From assembly GCF_000429605.1 (NCBI RefSeq), contig NZ_AUCE01000011.1, positions 620,001 to 684,000 on the forward strand: a stretch of DNA of 64,000 bases. The letters are read 5' to 3'. The DNA comes from Azonexus hydrophilus DSM 23864 (GTDB taxonomy: Bacteria; Pseudomonadota; Gammaproteobacteria; Burkholderiales; Rhodocyclaceae). Numbering within the stretch: position 1 is the stretch's first letter; every line of letters begins with the position of its first letter. The notes under the pieces are model-generated. The model saw only the letters and a program-made list of their open reading frames with translations, searched no databases and had not been told where the DNA came from. Shown here one piece after another: positions 9,836 through 19,001 of the stretch. The translations under genes and the position numbers were made by a program.

Positions 9836-12030
9836 GATGTTTTCTCCTGGGCGGCGCTGGTGTCGGGGTGGATGGGCAGGGTGATGCGGAAGGTCGTGCC
9901 GCGGCCGGGTTCGCTGTCTACGGTGAGCTGGCCCTGATGGCGCTGGACGATGTTATAGGACACCGACAGGCCGAGGCCGGTACCCTGGCCGACCGGCTTG
10001 GTGGTGAAGAAGGGTTCGAAGATGCGGCGCAGGTTCTCCGGCGGAATGCCCTTGCCGGTGTCGGCGATCTCGATGCATACCTTGTCCGCGTCCACTCGGC
10101 GGGTACGGATGGTGATCGTTCCCTTCTGCTCGATGGCGTGCCCGGCATTGACCAGCAGGTTCATGAACACCTGGTTGAGTTGCGAGATCAGGCAGAACAC
10201 CGGCGGAAGCTCGCTGTATTCCTTGACTACCTGGCATTTGTACTTGAGTTCGTTCCAGACGATGTTCAGCGTCGAATCGAGTCCCTGGTGCAGGTCGGCC
10301 TCCTGCCACTCCTGCTCGCCGACGCGGGCAAATGTCTTCAGGTCCTGCACGATCTTGCGCACCCGGCCCAGGCCGTCCTTAGACTCGGCGAGCAACTTGA
10401 AGATGTCATCGCGGAGGAAGTCGAAGTCGCGCTCCTCGCGCAATTGCTCGATGGCTTTCAGGTTGGGACAGTTTTCTCCCTGGCGCGCCGCCGCGTCGGC
10501 GTAGGCGTCGAGGATGGTCATCAGGTCGTCGACATAGCCGCTCAGTGTGCCCAGGTTGGAATGAACGAAGCCGATCGGATTGTTCAGCTCGTGGGCAATG
10601 CCCGCGGCCAGCTGGCCGATCGAAGCCATTTTTTCCGATTGCAGCAACTGGTTGTTGGCTTCTTCCAGACGCTTGTTCAGTTGCTGCTGGCGGGCCAGGT
10701 TATCGGCGATCAGGAGCTGCTGTTCCTTGCGCTCGGTGATGTCGGTCAGCACCCCGTCGTAGAAAACCGGCAGTCCGTGCGCGTCGCGGGTCACCTTGGT
10801 CCGGTCGACCACCCAGATCACCCGGTTGTCGGCGGTGATCAGGCGGTATTCCTGTTCGTAACCGCTGGCCCCGGCTGCTGTATGGCGCATGACCTCGTCG
10901 CCGACCCGGGTCAGGTCGTCGGGGTGCACGATGCTGGCAAAGGCGGGCTGGTTGGATTGTAGTTGTTGCGGCGTGTAGCCCCACTGGCTGACATTCTCCG
11001 AAACGAAAACCACCGGCCAGCCGTTGCTGGCCGCCCAGCGGAAACAGACCACCGGGCTGGCGTTGACGACCTGCATGGCCAGCCGCAGGTCGCGGTCAGC
11101 ACGCTGGCGGCGGACGATGCGCCAGGTTTCGTTGGCCAGCAACTGGACGGTTTCGACATCGTAGTTGTCGTAATCCTCGCGGCTGTTGCCGACGCTGAAG
11201 ACCATCCGGACATGCTGGTTCTCGATTACGGGTACGCTGACCAGGCGATGGAGTGTGGGTAACTCCTCATCAGCAAATGCATTGATCAGCAGCGGACTTG
11301 CAGTGCTCGCAACGTCGTTCCAGGGGCCGCCAGGATTGCTGCGATAGCTTTCCGGTGTCTTGCGGGAGCACGCTTTCAAAAGGATCTGGTTTTCGCCGTC
11401 GTTGACAACATGCAACAGGGCGATCTGACTGGCGGTAAGCGATTCCGCGCGTTCCAGCGCTTGCAGCATGAACTCCTCTTCGTTCAGCGTTTCTGCTTGC
11501 TGCGGGAGCTCGATCAATGCCAGCGAACGATTGACCTGGTTGGCAAACTGCCTTTCGGCAAGCTGGCGCTGGGTGATGTCTTCGATGACCACGGTAAAAT
11601 AATCGACCTGGCCGTTGTTCAGACGGACGGCCCGGGCTGCCAGGTTGACGAAGACGATGCTGCCATCAGGGCGGAGGAAGCGTTTTTCCAGCAATATTTC
11701 GTCCCGTTCGCCAGCCAGTGCGGCGTTCAACAACTGCAGGTTGTGTTCGCGATCCTCGGGATGGGTCAGCGTTATCCAGTCGCACTGGGTCAGGAAGTCC
11801 TGAGAGTAGCCGAGTATCCTGCAGAGCGCTGGATTGACCTCGATCCAGCGACGGTCGATGGTCGAGCGCGCCATGCCGACCATGGCTTGCTCGAAGAAAG
11901 CACGGAATTGACGCTTTTCGCGTTGCAGGCGGTTCTGCAACAAGCCAGGCAAGATCAGGGCGAGCAGGCCGATCAGGGCAAGCAGCAGCCAGATCAGGGG
12001 GGACTCAGTACCGGGCTCGGTCAGGGTCAA
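9832..12030 (-). CDS. Membrane-anchored PAS-GAF-PAS sensor histidine kinase
   Basis: Sensor kinase of 732 residues. One N-terminal membrane helix (about residues 12-34) has almost no periplasmic part, so sensing is probably in the membrane or cytosol. Next come a PAS domain (about 45-155, AFFEQAMVGMARS), a GAF-like domain (about 165-315), a second PAS domain (about 325-440), a short coiled coil, phospho-acceptor His480 (AHELNNPIGF) and an HATPase with DTGKGIP and GTGLGLS. The kinase core shares the stretch [13 protein letters not shown] exactly with the hemerythrin kinase at the end of the operon, suggesting gene duplication followed by change of sensor domain. It is joined by ATGA overlaps to the GGDEF-EAL gene upstream and the REC-HD-GYP gene downstream. 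The signal is unknown. Confidence 0.9.
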   Translation of the reverse strand: MTLTEPGTESPLIWLLLALIGLLALILPGLLQNRLQREKRQFRAFFEQAMVGMARSTIDRRWIEVNPALCRILGYSQDFLTQCDWITLTHPEDREHNLQLLNAALAGERDEILLEKRFLRPDGSIVFVNLAARAVRLNNGQVDYFTVVIEDITQRQLAERQFANQVNRSLALIELPQQAETLNEEEFMLQALERAESLTASQIALLHVVNDGENQILLKACSRKTPESYRSNPGGPWNDVASTASPLLINAFADEELPTLHRLVSVPVIENQHVRMVFSVGNSREDYDNYDVETVQLLANETWRIVRRQRADRDLRLAMQVVNASPVVCFRWAASNGWPVVFVSENVSQWGYTPQQLQSNQPAFASIVHPDDLTRVGDEVMRHTAAGASGYEQEYRLITADNRVIWVVDRTKVTRDAHGLPVFYDGVLTDITERKEQQLLIADNLARQQQLNKRLEEANNQLLQSEKMASIGQLAAGIAHELNNPIGFVHSNLGTLSGYVDDLMTILDAYADAAARQGENCPNLKAIEQLREERDFDFLRDDIFKLLAESKDGLGRVRKIVQDLKTFARVGEQEWQEADLHQGLDSTLNIVWNELKYKCQVVKEYSELPPVFCLISQLNQVFMNLLVNAGHAIEQKGTITIRTRRVDADKVCIEIADTGKGIPPENLRRIFEPFFTTKPVGQGTGLGLSVSYNIVQRHQGQLTVDSEPGRGTTFRITLPIHPDTSAAQEKTS

Positions 12031-14984
12031 GGGGTTTCTCCATCATGGCTGTCACGCTGCTTGTCCTTGGCCAGCCGGAAGGCCTCCCGGATCTCCTCAC
12101 GTAGCTGGTCGTCGTCCCAGGGTTTGGTCAGGAACTTGTAGATGGCGCCCCGGTTGATGGCACCGGTGATCGAGTCGACATCGGTGTAGCCGGTAAGGAC
12201 GATGCGGATGGTTTCCGGATAAAGCTGGCGAACCCGAGCCAGGAACTCGGTGCCGGACATGTCGGGCATGCGCTGGTCGGACAGGATCACCTGGACCGGT
12301 TGTTTGGCCAGATGTTCGAAGGCGTCGAGCGGCGAGGTTGCGGTCAGGATATGGAAACCTTCTCGGCGCAACAGACGCGACAGGGCGTTGAGGATGTTCG
12401 GTTCGTCATCGACGATGAGCAGTGTCTGCTTGCCGCTCGACGGGATGTCGGCGATCGGCAGGCTGGTCCGTCCGGCGAGCAGTTGTTCGAATTCGGCAGC
12501 CGGCAGGGCCGGGCTGAACAGGAAGCCCTGGATCGCGTCGCAGCGCCGGCCGCGCAGGAAACGCGCCTGGGCTTCGGTCTCGACGCCCTCGGCAAGTATC
12601 GCCAGATTCAGGCTGCGGGCCATGACGATGGCGGCCGTGGCGATGGCAGCGTTTACCGGGTTCTCGATGATGTCTTCAACAAAGCTCTGGTCAATCTTGA
12701 TCTTGTCGAAGGGAAAACGCGAAACGTAGGAGAGCGAGGAATAGCCCGTGCCGAAGTCGTCGAGCGAGAGTTTGACCCCAAGCTGCTTGAGCTTGCGGCA
12801 CATGGAAATGGCATCTTCTGCGTCGTCGATGAAGGCGCTTTCGGTAATTTCCAGTTCGAGCAAGTCGGCGGGCAGACCGCTTTCGGCCAGTGCCCGGGCG
12901 ACAGTCCGGTCCAGGTCGGATTGGCGGAACTGACGTGCCGACAGGTTCACTGCCAGGCGCAGGGGCATGGTCAGGCCCAGGTCGAGCCAGCGGCGCGCTT
13001 GTGCACAGGCCGTTGACAGTACCCACTCGCCGATTGGAATGATCATCCCGTTATCTTCGGCAAGGGGGATGAACTCGCCCGGGGAGACCTTGCCGAAAGC
13101 CGGGTTCTGCCAGCGCAGCAGAGCCTCCATGCCGATCACCCGGCCGCTTTCCAGGCTGACCTGGGGCTGGTAGTGAACCGCCAGTTCATTGTTCTTGAGC
13201 GCGCCGCGCAGGGCGCTTTCCAGGCCGAGTCGGCGGGCTGCGTCGGCATCCATTTCCGGCGCATAGAAGCGGAAGGTGTTGCGTCCAGCCTGCTTCGCGC
13301 GGGACAGGGCGATATCGGCTGTTTTGAACAGGTCGTCGGCAGCGTTGCCATCCCGCGGCGCCAGGCTGATGCCGATGCTGGCCGTGAGCAACAGCGTCTG
13401 ATCATCTACGGTGAAAGGTTCGGCGATGGCGTCGAGCAGGCGTTGAGCCAAGTCGATGGCGTCACGCTCGTGGCTGAGGTTGGCCATGACGAAACCGAAT
13501 TCGGCACCGGAGCGGCGGCCCAGGGTGTCGCCTTCACGCAGCAGGCCTTGTAGACGGCGAGCGACTTCCTGCAGCAGGGCGTCGCCGATCGGGGGGCCGT
13601 AGCTTTCGTTGACCAGGCGGAAATGGTCGAGGTCGAGCAGGATCGCTGCCGTCTGGCGCTCAAACCGGTCAGCGTTGATCAGCGCCTGGGCCAGGCGGTC
13701 GCTCAGCAGATTGCGGTTGGGCAGATCGGTCAAGGGGTCGTAGCTCGACAGGTACTGGATGCGTTCGGCGGCCTCGCGTCGTTCGGACAAGTCGCTGAAC
13801 AGGCCAACGTAATGCGTCAGCTTGCCATTGCTGTCACGGACGGCGGAGATGTGCAGCCACTCGGTGACCAGTTCGCCATTCTTGCGTCGGTTGGTGATTT
13901 CACCCTGCCAGCTATCTTCGTGATGGAGGTTGTCCCACAAACCCTGGTAAAAAGCCTGGCCATGTACGCCTGACTTGAGCAGTGCCGGCGTCTGGCCGAT
14001 GGCCTCCTCGGCGCTGTAGCCGGTGACCTGAACGAAAGCTTTGTTGACGGTGAGAATGCGGGCCTCCGGGTCAGTGATGCAGATCCCGTCGCTGATTCCC
14101 GTGAATACGACAGAGGTGAGTTGGCGTTCGCTCTCGATCTGCTTGCGCCGGCTGATGTCGGTGATCGTGCCAGCGCTGAGCAGCGAGCCGCCGCCTTCGT
14201 CGAGGCGCAGGGACTGACCGCGCCCCTCGACCCACAGCCAGTGCCCGTCGGCATGGCGCAAACGGAATTCCTCGACGGATATTTCGGTGCCGGGCGGTGG
14301 CGGATTCCGGATGGCGTGTTCGATGCGGGGGCGATCTTCCGGATGCAAATAAGCCAGGCTGGCATTCAATGTTTCCGGCGATTCGCTCAGGCCGAGCATC
14401 CGGCAAAGGTCGGGATTCCACACCATGCGCTCGCCGTCGCGATGAAATTCCCAGATGCCCAGGCCGGAGGCTGACAAGGTCAGTTGCAGGCGGGTGGCCA
14501 GTTGCTGATTTTCCAGCAGGCGCCGGGAAACCTCCTCCTCCAGCGAGGCGTTCTGCCGCGCCAGTTGGTCCCTGGCCAGCTTGAGCTCCAGGTGGTTGCG
14601 AACGCGAGCCCGGAAAACCGGCGCCTGCAGGGGCTTGGCGATGTAGTCGACGGCGCCTTCAAGCAGCCCGGAATGTTCGTCGCCGGGGCTGTCGAGGGCG
14701 GTGACGAAGATCACCGGGATGTGCTGGGTGGCCGGATTGCTACGCAGGCGCGCCAGCACCTCGTGACCATCCATGCCGGGCATCATCACGTCGAGCAGGA
14801 TGAGGTCGGGTTGCGGAGCGAGTTCCGCGTACTGCAGCGCAGTTCGGCCGTTCTCGGCGAGGCGGATGTCCACATCCAGTTCTTCCAGCATGGCCGAGGC
14901 CACCGCGAGATTCGATGGTAGATCATCGACGGCCAAAACCACCGGGCGGGCTGTCCTGCTTGTCAGGGAATCTCGTTCTGCCAT
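12027..14984 (-). CDS. REC-PAS-PAS-GGDEF(degenerate)-EAL-REC protein
   Basis: A 985-residue c-di-GMP protein with receivers at both ends. The N-terminal receiver has Asp20/21, acceptor Asp65 and Lys117. Two PAS domains (about 165-290 and 290-410) follow. The GGDEF domain (about 415-580) has SGAEF instead of GGDEF near residue 493, so cyclase activity is unlikely. The EAL domain (about 595-840) is intact, with EALLRW near 620 and DDFGTGYSSL, so c-di-GMP hydrolysis is expected. The C-terminal receiver has acceptor Asp903 (LSDQRMPDMSG) and Lys954 (TKPWDD) and is of the RpfG subtype. ATG 14984 has AAGGA about 7 bases upstream. It is the first gene of the coupled operon. Two phosphorylation inputs on one phosphodiesterase is an uncommon layout. 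Confidence 0.92.
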   Translation of the reverse strand: MAERDSLTSRTARPVVLAVDDLPSNLAVASAMLEELDVDIRLAENGRTALQYAELAPQPDLILLDVMMPGMDGHEVLARLRSNPATQHIPVIFVTALDSPGDEHSGLLEGAVDYIAKPLQAPVFRARVRNHLELKLARDQLARQNASLEEEVSRRLLENQQLATRLQLTLSASGLGIWEFHRDGERMVWNPDLCRMLGLSESPETLNASLAYLHPEDRPRIEHAIRNPPPPGTEISVEEFRLRHADGHWLWVEGRGQSLRLDEGGGSLLSAGTITDISRRKQIESERQLTSVVFTGISDGICITDPEARILTVNKAFVQVTGYSAEEAIGQTPALLKSGVHGQAFYQGLWDNLHHEDSWQGEITNRRKNGELVTEWLHISAVRDSNGKLTHYVGLFSDLSERREAAERIQYLSSYDPLTDLPNRNLLSDRLAQALINADRFERQTAAILLDLDHFRLVNESYGPPIGDALLQEVARRLQGLLREGDTLGRRSGAEFGFVMANLSHERDAIDLAQRLLDAIAEPFTVDDQTLLLTASIGISLAPRDGNAADDLFKTADIALSRAKQAGRNTFRFYAPEMDADAARRLGLESALRGALKNNELAVHYQPQVSLESGRVIGMEALLRWQNPAFGKVSPGEFIPLAEDNGMIIPIGEWVLSTACAQARRWLDLGLTMPLRLAVNLSARQFRQSDLDRTVARALAESGLPADLLELEITESAFIDDAEDAISMCRKLKQLGVKLSLDDFGTGYSSLSYVSRFPFDKIKIDQSFVEDIIENPVNAAIATAAIVMARSLNLAILAEGVETEAQARFLRGRRCDAIQGFLFSPALPAAEFEQLLAGRTSLPIADIPSSGKQTLLIVDDEPNILNALSRLLRREGFHILTATSPLDAFEHLAKQPVQVILSDQRMPDMSGTEFLARVRQLYPETIRIVLTGYTDVDSITGAINRGAIYKFLTKPWDDDQLREEIREAFRLAKDKQRDSHDGETP

Positions 14985-15140
14985 TGGTGCATCCTTGTGA
15001 TTTTGTTATTATTGTTACTTATTTCATCTGTCTCGGTCAAGGCAAGCTGTCAAGGTTAAAATGTGCAACTTTTACGTGTCATGAGCAAGCGTCTGACGGC
15101 CTTGCCAGTTCGTCGGATCAATTTTCCGCAGGAAACTTTC

Positions 15141-16781
15141 ATGCTGCAAAAACTCGCTGCTTTTCCCGGCGTTGCCGGTCCCGTCGTCGTGATCGTCATG
15201 GATGGCTACGGTTTGCCGGCCAATGATGCGGGCAGTGCCATTGCCGCTGCCCGAAAACCAAACCTGGAGCGGCTCTTCGCGATCTGTCCGAATATCCGCT
15301 TGCGGGCACACGGGACGGCAGTCGGCATGCCGTCCGACGACGACATGGGCAATTCCGAAGTCGGCCACAATGCCATCGGTGCCGGTCAGGTCTATGCTCA
15401 GGGGGCGGCGCTGGTCGCCAATGCGATAGCCGACGGCGGCATCTGGGCCGGCGAGGCCTGGCAGCAGATCGTTGCCGGCGCCAAGGCCGGGCGTGGCGTG
15501 ATCCACTTCCTCGGGCTATTTTCTGACGGCAATGTGCATAGCCACATCGATCATCTGAAGGCCATGGTCCTGCGCGCCAAGGCGGAAGGCGTTGCCAGCG
15601 TGCGCATCCACGCCCTGCTCGATGGCCGTGACGTGCCGGAAACCAGCGCGCTCGACTACGTTGTACCCTTCGAAGCCTTCCTGGCCGAGCAATCGACCGG
15701 AGGGTTCGACGCCCGCATCGCCTCCGGTGGCGGGCGCCAGTACATCACCATGGACCGCTACGACGCCAACTGGGCGATGGTCGAGAAAGGCTGGAAGACG
15801 CATGTTCTGGGCGAAGGGCGGCAGTTCCCGAATGCAACGGCGGCGGTGAACGGCCTGCGGGCAAGCCATCCCGGCACCATCGATCAAGACTTGCCCGAAT
15901 TCGTCATCGCCGACGACGGCCAGCCGATCGGCACCATCGAGGACGGCGACTCCGTCGTCTTCTTCAACTTCCGTGGCGACCGCGCGATTGAGATCACCCG
16001 CGCCTTCGTCGAGGCGGATTTCGACAAGTTCGACCGCATCCGCTACCCGCAGGTGACTTACGCCGGCATGCTCCAGTACGACGGTGACCTGCAGTTGCCC
16101 AAGCGTTTTCTAGTAGCGCCGCCGGCGATCAAGGACACCTCTGGTGAGTGGTTCAGCAAGCTGGGCCTGGCGCAGTTCGCCTGTTCCGAAACGCAGAAGT
16201 TCGGCCATGTCACCTATTTCTGGAACGGCAACCGTTCCGGCAAGTTCGCCGGCGAAACCTGGCAGGAAGTTCCGAGCGATGTCGTGCCCTTCGAGCAGCG
16301 GCCGTGGATGAAGGCGGCCGAAATCGCCGACGCCATGATCGCGGCGATCCAGTCCGGCCAGTACCGGGTGCTCCGCTGCAATTTCGCTAACGGCGACATG
16401 GTCGGCCATACCGGTAATTTCCGCGCGGCGACGATGGCCGTGGAAGCCGTCGACCTGGCGCTCGGGCGTTTGCTGAAAGCGGTCGAGGCAGCCGGCGGCG
16501 TGGCGCTGATCACCGCCGATCACGGCAACGCCGACGAAATGTTCGAACTCGACAAGAAAACCAGGCAGCCGGCGCAAAACCCGGATGGCTCGTTCAAGGC
16601 CAAGACCGCGCATACGCTCAATCCAGTGCCGCTGATCCTGTTCGACGCCGCCAGCGGTGGCCGGCTGGCCCTGCGTCAGACGGAAACTGCCGGCCTGTCG
16701 AACATTGCGGCGACGGTCGCCGCCTTGCTTGGCTACGACCGGCATCCGGCCTGGGACGAGAGCTTGTTGGTCACGATTTAG
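15141..16781 (+). CDS. gpmI: 2,3-bisphosphoglycerate-independent phosphoglycerate mutase
   Basis: Glycolytic/gluconeogenic enzyme interconverting 3- and 2-phosphoglycerate using two Mn ions and a phospho-serine intermediate; cytosolic monomer. Key stretches are the metal-binding VMDGYGLPANDAG near the N-terminus, nucleophile Ser72 in DMGNSEVGHNAIGAG, and the C-terminal metal site ADHGNADEMFE. ATG 15141 is preferred, with CAGGAAA upstream; the frame is open back to 15063 but that N-terminus is not family-like. The resulting 546 residues are about 30 longer than the common bacterial form, mainly in the C-terminal half (WNGNRSGKFAGETW and a QPAQNPDGSF loop). It is divergent from the c-di-GMP operon, with an AT-rich 156-base gap that must hold both promoters; TAAAAT at 15057-15062 could be a -10 element. 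Confidence 0.95.
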   Translation: MLQKLAAFPGVAGPVVVIVMDGYGLPANDAGSAIAAARKPNLERLFAICPNIRLRAHGTAVGMPSDDDMGNSEVGHNAIGAGQVYAQGAALVANAIADGGIWAGEAWQQIVAGAKAGRGVIHFLGLFSDGNVHSHIDHLKAMVLRAKAEGVASVRIHALLDGRDVPETSALDYVVPFEAFLAEQSTGGFDARIASGGGRQYITMDRYDANWAMVEKGWKTHVLGEGRQFPNATAAVNGLRASHPGTIDQDLPEFVIADDGQPIGTIEDGDSVVFFNFRGDRAIEITRAFVEADFDKFDRIRYPQVTYAGMLQYDGDLQLPKRFLVAPPAIKDTSGEWFSKLGLAQFACSETQKFGHVTYFWNGNRSGKFAGETWQEVPSDVVPFEQRPWMKAAEIADAMIAAIQSGQYRVLRCNFANGDMVGHTGNFRAATMAVEAVDLALGRLLKAVEAAGGVALITADHGNADEMFELDKKTRQPAQNPDGSFKAKTAHTLNPVPLILFDAASGGRLALRQTETAGLSNIAATVAALLGYDRHPAWDESLLVTI

Positions 16782-16799
16782 CCGATCGCGGACGTTCTC

Positions 16800-18272
16800 G
16801 TGGATACCTTACTGGCTCGGACCCTGCATGAACGCGAGCATGAATTGCAGATCATTATCGACAACATGCCGGCCCTGATCGGCTGTTGGGATAAGGAACT
16901 GCGCAACCGTTTCGGCAACCACGCTTATCGGGAATGGTTCGACATTGATCCGCAAACCTTGCCAGGAAAGCACATCAGCGAAGTGATCGGCGAGGCGCTT
17001 TACCAGAGCAACCGGCCGCGTATCGAAGCGGTCCTTCGCGGGGAAGCACAGGTTTTCGAGCGGCTCATCCCAAGACCGCACGGTGGTCCGCCACGTCATG
17101 CGCTGACACACTACGTGCCGGATTGCCTGGGCAGCGAGGTGCGTGGTTTTTTTGTCCTGGTGACAGACATGTCGGACGTCAAGGAGGTCGAGCAGAAACT
17201 GCGCGAGAGTGAAGAGCGCTACCGGGCGGTGCTCGAAGCGCAGACCGACGCTATTTCGCGTCTGCGGGCCGATGGCGTTTTTCTTTACGCCAACGATGTG
17301 TACTGCCGGTTTTTTGGCAAGGAATTGAGCGAACTGCTTGGCCAGTGCTGGCATCCGGTTGCCCATCCGGACGATCTGCCGCTGATCAATGCGAAGCTCG
17401 CTGAGTTGTCGCCTGACAATCCCGTGGTGACGATCGAAAACCGGGTGTATGCGGGGGACGGGACGCTGCATTGGATGCAGTTCATCAATCGCGGATTTTT
17501 CGATACCGACGGGAAATTGCTGGAAGTGCAGTCAGTCGGGCGTGATGTCACCGCACGCAGACAAGCCAAGCTGGCCTTGCTGGAGGCCAATGAGCAGCTT
17601 GAGCAGCGTGTTGTCGAGCGGACTCAGGCCTTGCGACGCCTGGCGGTCGAAATGGCGCTTGCGGAAGAAAGGGAACGACGGGAAATTGCTCGCGACCTGC
17701 ACGATGATCTCGGGCAGTTGCTGCATGTCGTGAGATTGAAATTCGATGCGCTGACCAGCCATTGCCAGGAAGGCGAGGCACTGACCTTATGCCGGCAGCT
17801 GGATATCTTTCTGGATGATGCCAGTTCCCGGGTCCGATCGCTGACCAGCCAGCTATCTCCTCCGGTGCTCGATCAGCTCGGGCTGCTGCCGGCACTGTAC
17901 TGGCTGGCCACGGAAATGGGGGATGCGTATGGACTGGAGGTTCAGGTCTCGTCTGGGAATGCAACATGCACTCGGCTTGAGCCGGTGCAGGCATCGATGC
18001 TGTTTCGCTGCATTCGCGAATTGCTGATCAATGTGGCGCGTCACGCCGTCACCGGGCAGGCTCATGTCGGGGTTGTCGAAAGCGTATCGGAAGTTGTGTT
18101 CGTCATCGAGGACAGCGGGCGTGGTTTTCAGAATGACTCATCCAGCGCGGGCTTCGGGCTGGCCAGCATCCGGGAGCGCATGGTCTATATGGGCGGAAGT
18201 TTCGAGATTGAGAGTCAGCCTGGCCAGGGAAGCCGGATCACGCTACGCATGCCCTTGAGTGGGGAGGGGTGA
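16800..18272 (+). CDS. Soluble PAS-PAS histidine kinase, NarX/UhpB (HisKA_3) type
   Basis: Sensor kinase of 490 residues without membrane helices. Two PAS domains (about residues 12-130 and 137-265; the second with WHPVAHPDDLPL) are followed by a HisKA_3 dimerisation region with acceptor His301 (REIARDLHDDLGQLLH) and a short HATPase domain (DSGRGF, GFGLASIRERM), the layout of kinases that pair with LuxR-type regulators. It starts with GTG 18 bases after gpmI and overlaps the next response-regulator gene by ATGA, so the pair is cotranscribed and cognate. The ligand is unknown. Confidence 0.9.
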   Translation: MDTLLARTLHEREHELQIIIDNMPALIGCWDKELRNRFGNHAYREWFDIDPQTLPGKHISEVIGEALYQSNRPRIEAVLRGEAQVFERLIPRPHGGPPRHALTHYVPDCLGSEVRGFFVLVTDMSDVKEVEQKLRESEERYRAVLEAQTDAISRLRADGVFLYANDVYCRFFGKELSELLGQCWHPVAHPDDLPLINAKLAELSPDNPVVTIENRVYAGDGTLHWMQFINRGFFDTDGKLLEVQSVGRDVTARRQAKLALLEANEQLEQRVVERTQALRRLAVEMALAEERERREIARDLHDDLGQLLHVVRLKFDALTSHCQEGEALTLCRQLDIFLDDASSRVRSLTSQLSPPVLDQLGLLPALYWLATEMGDAYGLEVQVSSGNATCTRLEPVQASMLFRCIRELLINVARHAVTGQAHVGVVESVSEVVFVIEDSGRGFQNDSSSAGFGLASIRERMVYMGGSFEIESQPGQGSRITLRMPLSGEG

Positions 18273-18895
18273 TGCCTATACGGATCGGTTTGATCGACGA
18301 TCACCGGATATTTCGTGAAGCCCTGCAGCTTGAATTGCAGCGTGTTTCCGACATCGTGATTGTCGGGGGGGCGGCCAATGCGGCAGAGGCGCTGGTGCTG
18401 GTCGACACCCAGCGACCGGATGTTGCGGTGCTCGATGTCGGTTTGCCTGACCTCGGCGGGGTCGATCTTGCCGGCCAGTTGCTGCAGTTGATGCCCAGCC
18501 TGAAGATCGTTGCCTTGTCAGGTTATGCGGAACGATTTTTCATCGAGGCAATGCTGCAGGCAGGCGCCGGTGCTTACGTCGTCAAATCGGCAGGCGGGGA
18601 AGATCTGCTGGCCGCCATCCGGGCCGTCATGGCCGGTAGTACTTATCTATGTGCCGATGCCTGCCGGGCGCTGAAGCCGAATGCCGCTTGCGGGAGCTCG
18701 CCGCTGACGGCGCGCGAAATATCCGTCCTGCGTTGTGTCGCCAGCGGCATGCGGGCCGCTGAGATTGCCGGGTTTCTGGGCATATCGACCGGGACAGTCG
18801 AGACCCACCGCAAGAACATCAAGGCCAAGCTGGGGCTTGGTTCAATTGCCGAACTGACCCAATACGCGCTGCGCGAGGGTCTGCTCAAGGGCTGA
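18269..18895 (+). CDS. NarL/LuxR-family response regulator
   Basis: DNA-binding response regulator of 208 residues. The receiver has Asp9/10, acceptor Asp55 (VLDVGLPD) and Lys105 (VVKSAGG). A LuxR-type helix-turn-helix occupies about 140-205 (LTAREISVLRC, GISTGTVETHRKNIKAKL). It is coupled by ATGA overlap to the kinase gene upstream. Targets are unknown; the chemoreceptor gene 106 bases downstream is a plausible one, and the gap between them carries a TACCCGGAAATGGGG motif that recurs at 24.1 kb. Confidence 0.92.
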   Translation: MMPIRIGLIDDHRIFREALQLELQRVSDIVIVGGAANAAEALVLVDTQRPDVAVLDVGLPDLGGVDLAGQLLQLMPSLKIVALSGYAERFFIEAMLQAGAGAYVVKSAGGEDLLAAIRAVMAGSTYLCADACRALKPNAACGSSPLTAREISVLRCVASGMRAAEIAGFLGISTGTVETHRKNIKAKLGLGSIAELTQYALREGLLKG

Positions 18896-19001
18896 AAACC
18901 CCTTCCCGGCAGGGGCTTCTACCCGGAAATGGGGATAGTCCCTTTTCCCGATTACTTATAGAGTCGGGCCATGTTTGTCATTCGCCAAGCCGGGAGGATC
19001 C

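Noticed and set aside
12027..14984. Calling the GGDEF-EAL protein a diguanylate cyclase
   Set aside because: The active site reads SGAEF, so synthesis is unlikely despite the domain.
18899..18915. CCCCT/AGGGG hairpin after the LuxR regulator as a terminator
   Set aside because: Only a 5-bp stem and no T-run; too weak to call.
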